NCBI GenBank assembly: GCA_015231605.1
Contig: JADGBG010000001.1
Span: 35,657 to 99,656, forward strand
From: Alphaproteobacteria bacterium
Lineage (GTDB): Bacteria; Pseudomonadota; Alphaproteobacteria; Rhodospirillales; Magnetovibrionaceae
Length of the DNA stretch: 64,000 nucleotides
Reading direction: 5' to 3'
Shown here in pieces: positions 63,085 to 64,000 of this stretch (its first letter is position 1; every line of letters begins with the position of its first letter). Below the pieces are notes generated by a model. The model was not told the DNA's origin, did no database searches, and worked only from the letters and a program-made list of their open reading frames with translations. The translations under genes were made by a program, and so were the position numbers.

Positions 63085-63848
63085 CGGTTCTCGGCTGTGG
63101 TTCCAGCGCCGGCACACCCAGCGTGGAGGCCGGTTGGGGCGCTTGCGATCCCGACAACCCGAAAAACCGCCGCACGCGACCGTCCTTGTTCGTGGAGCAC
63201 GCGGGCAAATCCATCCTCATCGACACCTCTCCGGACCTGCGCGAACAGCTTCTCAGACACGATATCAGGCGCATCGACGCCGTGCTGTACACCCATGCGC
63301 ATTCCGATCATCTGCATGGCATCGACGATCTGCGCGGCATCAACCGCCTGATGAGCGCCGCCATTCCGGCCTATATGGACGCTCAGACACATGCTTCGAT
63401 CCGGGAACGCTTCGGTTACGTTCTGGAACCCTTGGCCGAAGACGCGACCATGTACTACAAATCCACGCTGATCGCGCACGAAGTGCGTCACGGCGAAAGA
63501 TTCCAGGCCGCCGGGATCGAGGTTACGGCCATCGAACAGGACCATGCCTATGTCGGCACGCTGGGATTTCGCATCGGCGACTTCGCATATTCCACGGATC
63601 TGATCGCGATGCATGAAGAGGGCTTCGATCTGCTGAATGGCATCAAGGTGTGGATGCTGGGCACGTTCACCGACAAACCGCATCCGACGCACCTCGACGT
63701 CGGCCGCGCGCTGGAGTGGATCGCCCGCGTCAAACCGGAAAGGGCGTACCTCACGCACCTCAGCTTCGGTCTCGATCACCAAACCCTCCAGGACACATTG
63801 CCGGACACAGTGTTTGTCGCTTATGACGGGCTGGGCGTTGACGTCTAA
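63075..63848 (+). CDS. MBL-fold metallohydrolase (PhnP-like)
   Basis: This 257-residue metallo-beta-lactamase-fold protein has the metal motif YTHAHSDHLHGIDDLR, an N-terminal LGCGSSAGTPSVEAGWGACDP typical of the PhnP/cyclic phosphodiesterase subgroup and HLDVGRALEWI near the C-terminus. PhnP enzymes hydrolyse cyclic phosphodiesters. GTG start 63075 overlaps tatD by 10 bases. No phn genes are near, so the role may be general. Confidence 0.9.
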   Translation: MRVTVLGCGSSAGTPSVEAGWGACDPDNPKNRRTRPSLFVEHAGKSILIDTSPDLREQLLRHDIRRIDAVLYTHAHSDHLHGIDDLRGINRLMSAAIPAYMDAQTHASIRERFGYVLEPLAEDATMYYKSTLIAHEVRHGERFQAAGIEVTAIEQDHAYVGTLGFRIGDFAYSTDLIAMHEEGFDLLNGIKVWMLGTFTDKPHPTHLDVGRALEWIARVKPERAYLTHLSFGLDHQTLQDTLPDTVFVAYDGLGVDV

Positions 63849-63913
63849 AACGCCATTCATTTTTCGATAAGAAACACTCAGTTTATTGATATTTATGATT
63901 ATATATTATTTTC

Positions 63914-63929
63914 CATAATATACATTATG
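63914..63929. promoter_or_regulatory. AT-rich region with dyad, probable promoter of next gene
   Basis: The 80 bases from 63860 are strikingly AT-rich compared with the rest of the window. They contain the perfect dyad CATAAT-ATAC-ATTATG (63914-63929) and TATAAT-like strings (TATATT, ATAATA). It looks like an upstream region with an operator for a gene beginning near the window edge. Confidence 0.4.
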
Positions 63930-63955
63930 CGATAATTGGATTTGAGCTTGGGCGC

Positions 63956-64000
63956 ATGACGCGTGAGATGTTCAAGTCCGGTCTGAGGCCATTCCCCGCT
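63956..64000 (+). CDS. Possible N-terminus of the next gene (cut by window edge)
   Basis: An ATG at 63956 opens a frame of 15 codons to the window end (MTREMFKSGLRPFPA). There is only a weak GAGCTTGGG upstream. Too short to recognise. The only support is its position after an AT-rich, promoter-like region. Confidence 0.2.
   Translation, partial: MTREMFKSGLRPFPA

Overview
The window is chromosomal DNA from a GC-rich, flagellated alphaproteobacterium, most likely of the Rhodospirillales (Magnetospirillum/Magnetovibrio/Thalassospira type). This is inferred from gene content and order: dusB-ntrB-ntrC-ntrY-ntrX-trkA-dat-HAD-hfq-hflX, plsX-fabH-ihfA-merR, nrdR-ribD-ribE-ribBX-ribH-nusB-thiL, a fused ispDF and a K+-independent H+-pyrophosphatase. 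The genus cannot be fixed from the sequence alone. Almost all of the DNA is coding. I found no prophage, transposase gene, rRNA or CRISPR array. There is one tRNA, tRNA-Pro(GGG).

Layout. 1-4.7 kb: a lone CheY-like receiver, a TakP-type TRAP transporter (dctP, terminator, dctQ, dctM, minus strand) and bpt, whose stop codon lies in a 10-bp direct repeat flanking a 163-bp element with terminal inverted repeats. 4.8-11.7 kb: the motAB stator, a flavin reductase, a membrane-anchored methyltransferase-fold protein, threonine ammonia-lyase, cheW, hemB and a small conserved protein. 11.7-21.8 kb: a signalling and transport block with a branched-chain amino-acid-type binding protein, a ModA-like lipoprotein paired with a large hybrid histidine kinase, a 129-bp nested palindromic repeat, a second histidine kinase, and the convergent livG-livF-livH-livM operon. 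21.9-29.7 kb: panD, rpiB, glyA, nrdR, the riboflavin genes, nusB and thiL. 29.7-37.7 kb: a membrane-anchored hypothetical, hppA with an elaborate upstream region, bamE, a cytochrome bc1 assembly chaperone, yceD, rpmF, plsX, fabH, ihfA and merR. 37.8-42.6 kb: tRNA-Pro, a hemerythrin-receiver fusion, small hypotheticals, cutA, a response regulator without a recognised output domain, and ispDF. 42.7-54.6 kb: dusB, two complete nitrogen-related two-component systems (NtrBC, NtrYX), trkA, D-amino-acid aminotransferase, a HAD phosphatase, hfq and hflX. 54.6-64 kb: YdcF-like protein, soluble lytic transglycosylase, RlpA, D-Ala-D-Ala carboxypeptidase, tmk, holB, metG, tatD and an MBL-fold hydrolase.

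How the parts fit. Most genes are housekeeping (riboflavin, lipid, isoprenoid, heme, cell wall, translation). The regulatory content is heavy: six histidine kinase or response-regulator genes outside the ntr cluster, counting the hemerythrin-receiver fusion, plus four inside it. The least ordinary features are the lipoprotein/hybrid-kinase pair, the hemerythrin-receiver protein, two non-autonomous MITE-like repeats that each touch a neighbouring stop codon, and the hppA upstream region, which holds a perfect FNR-type box and two interleaved perfect dyads. I did not find a wholly new multi-gene system.
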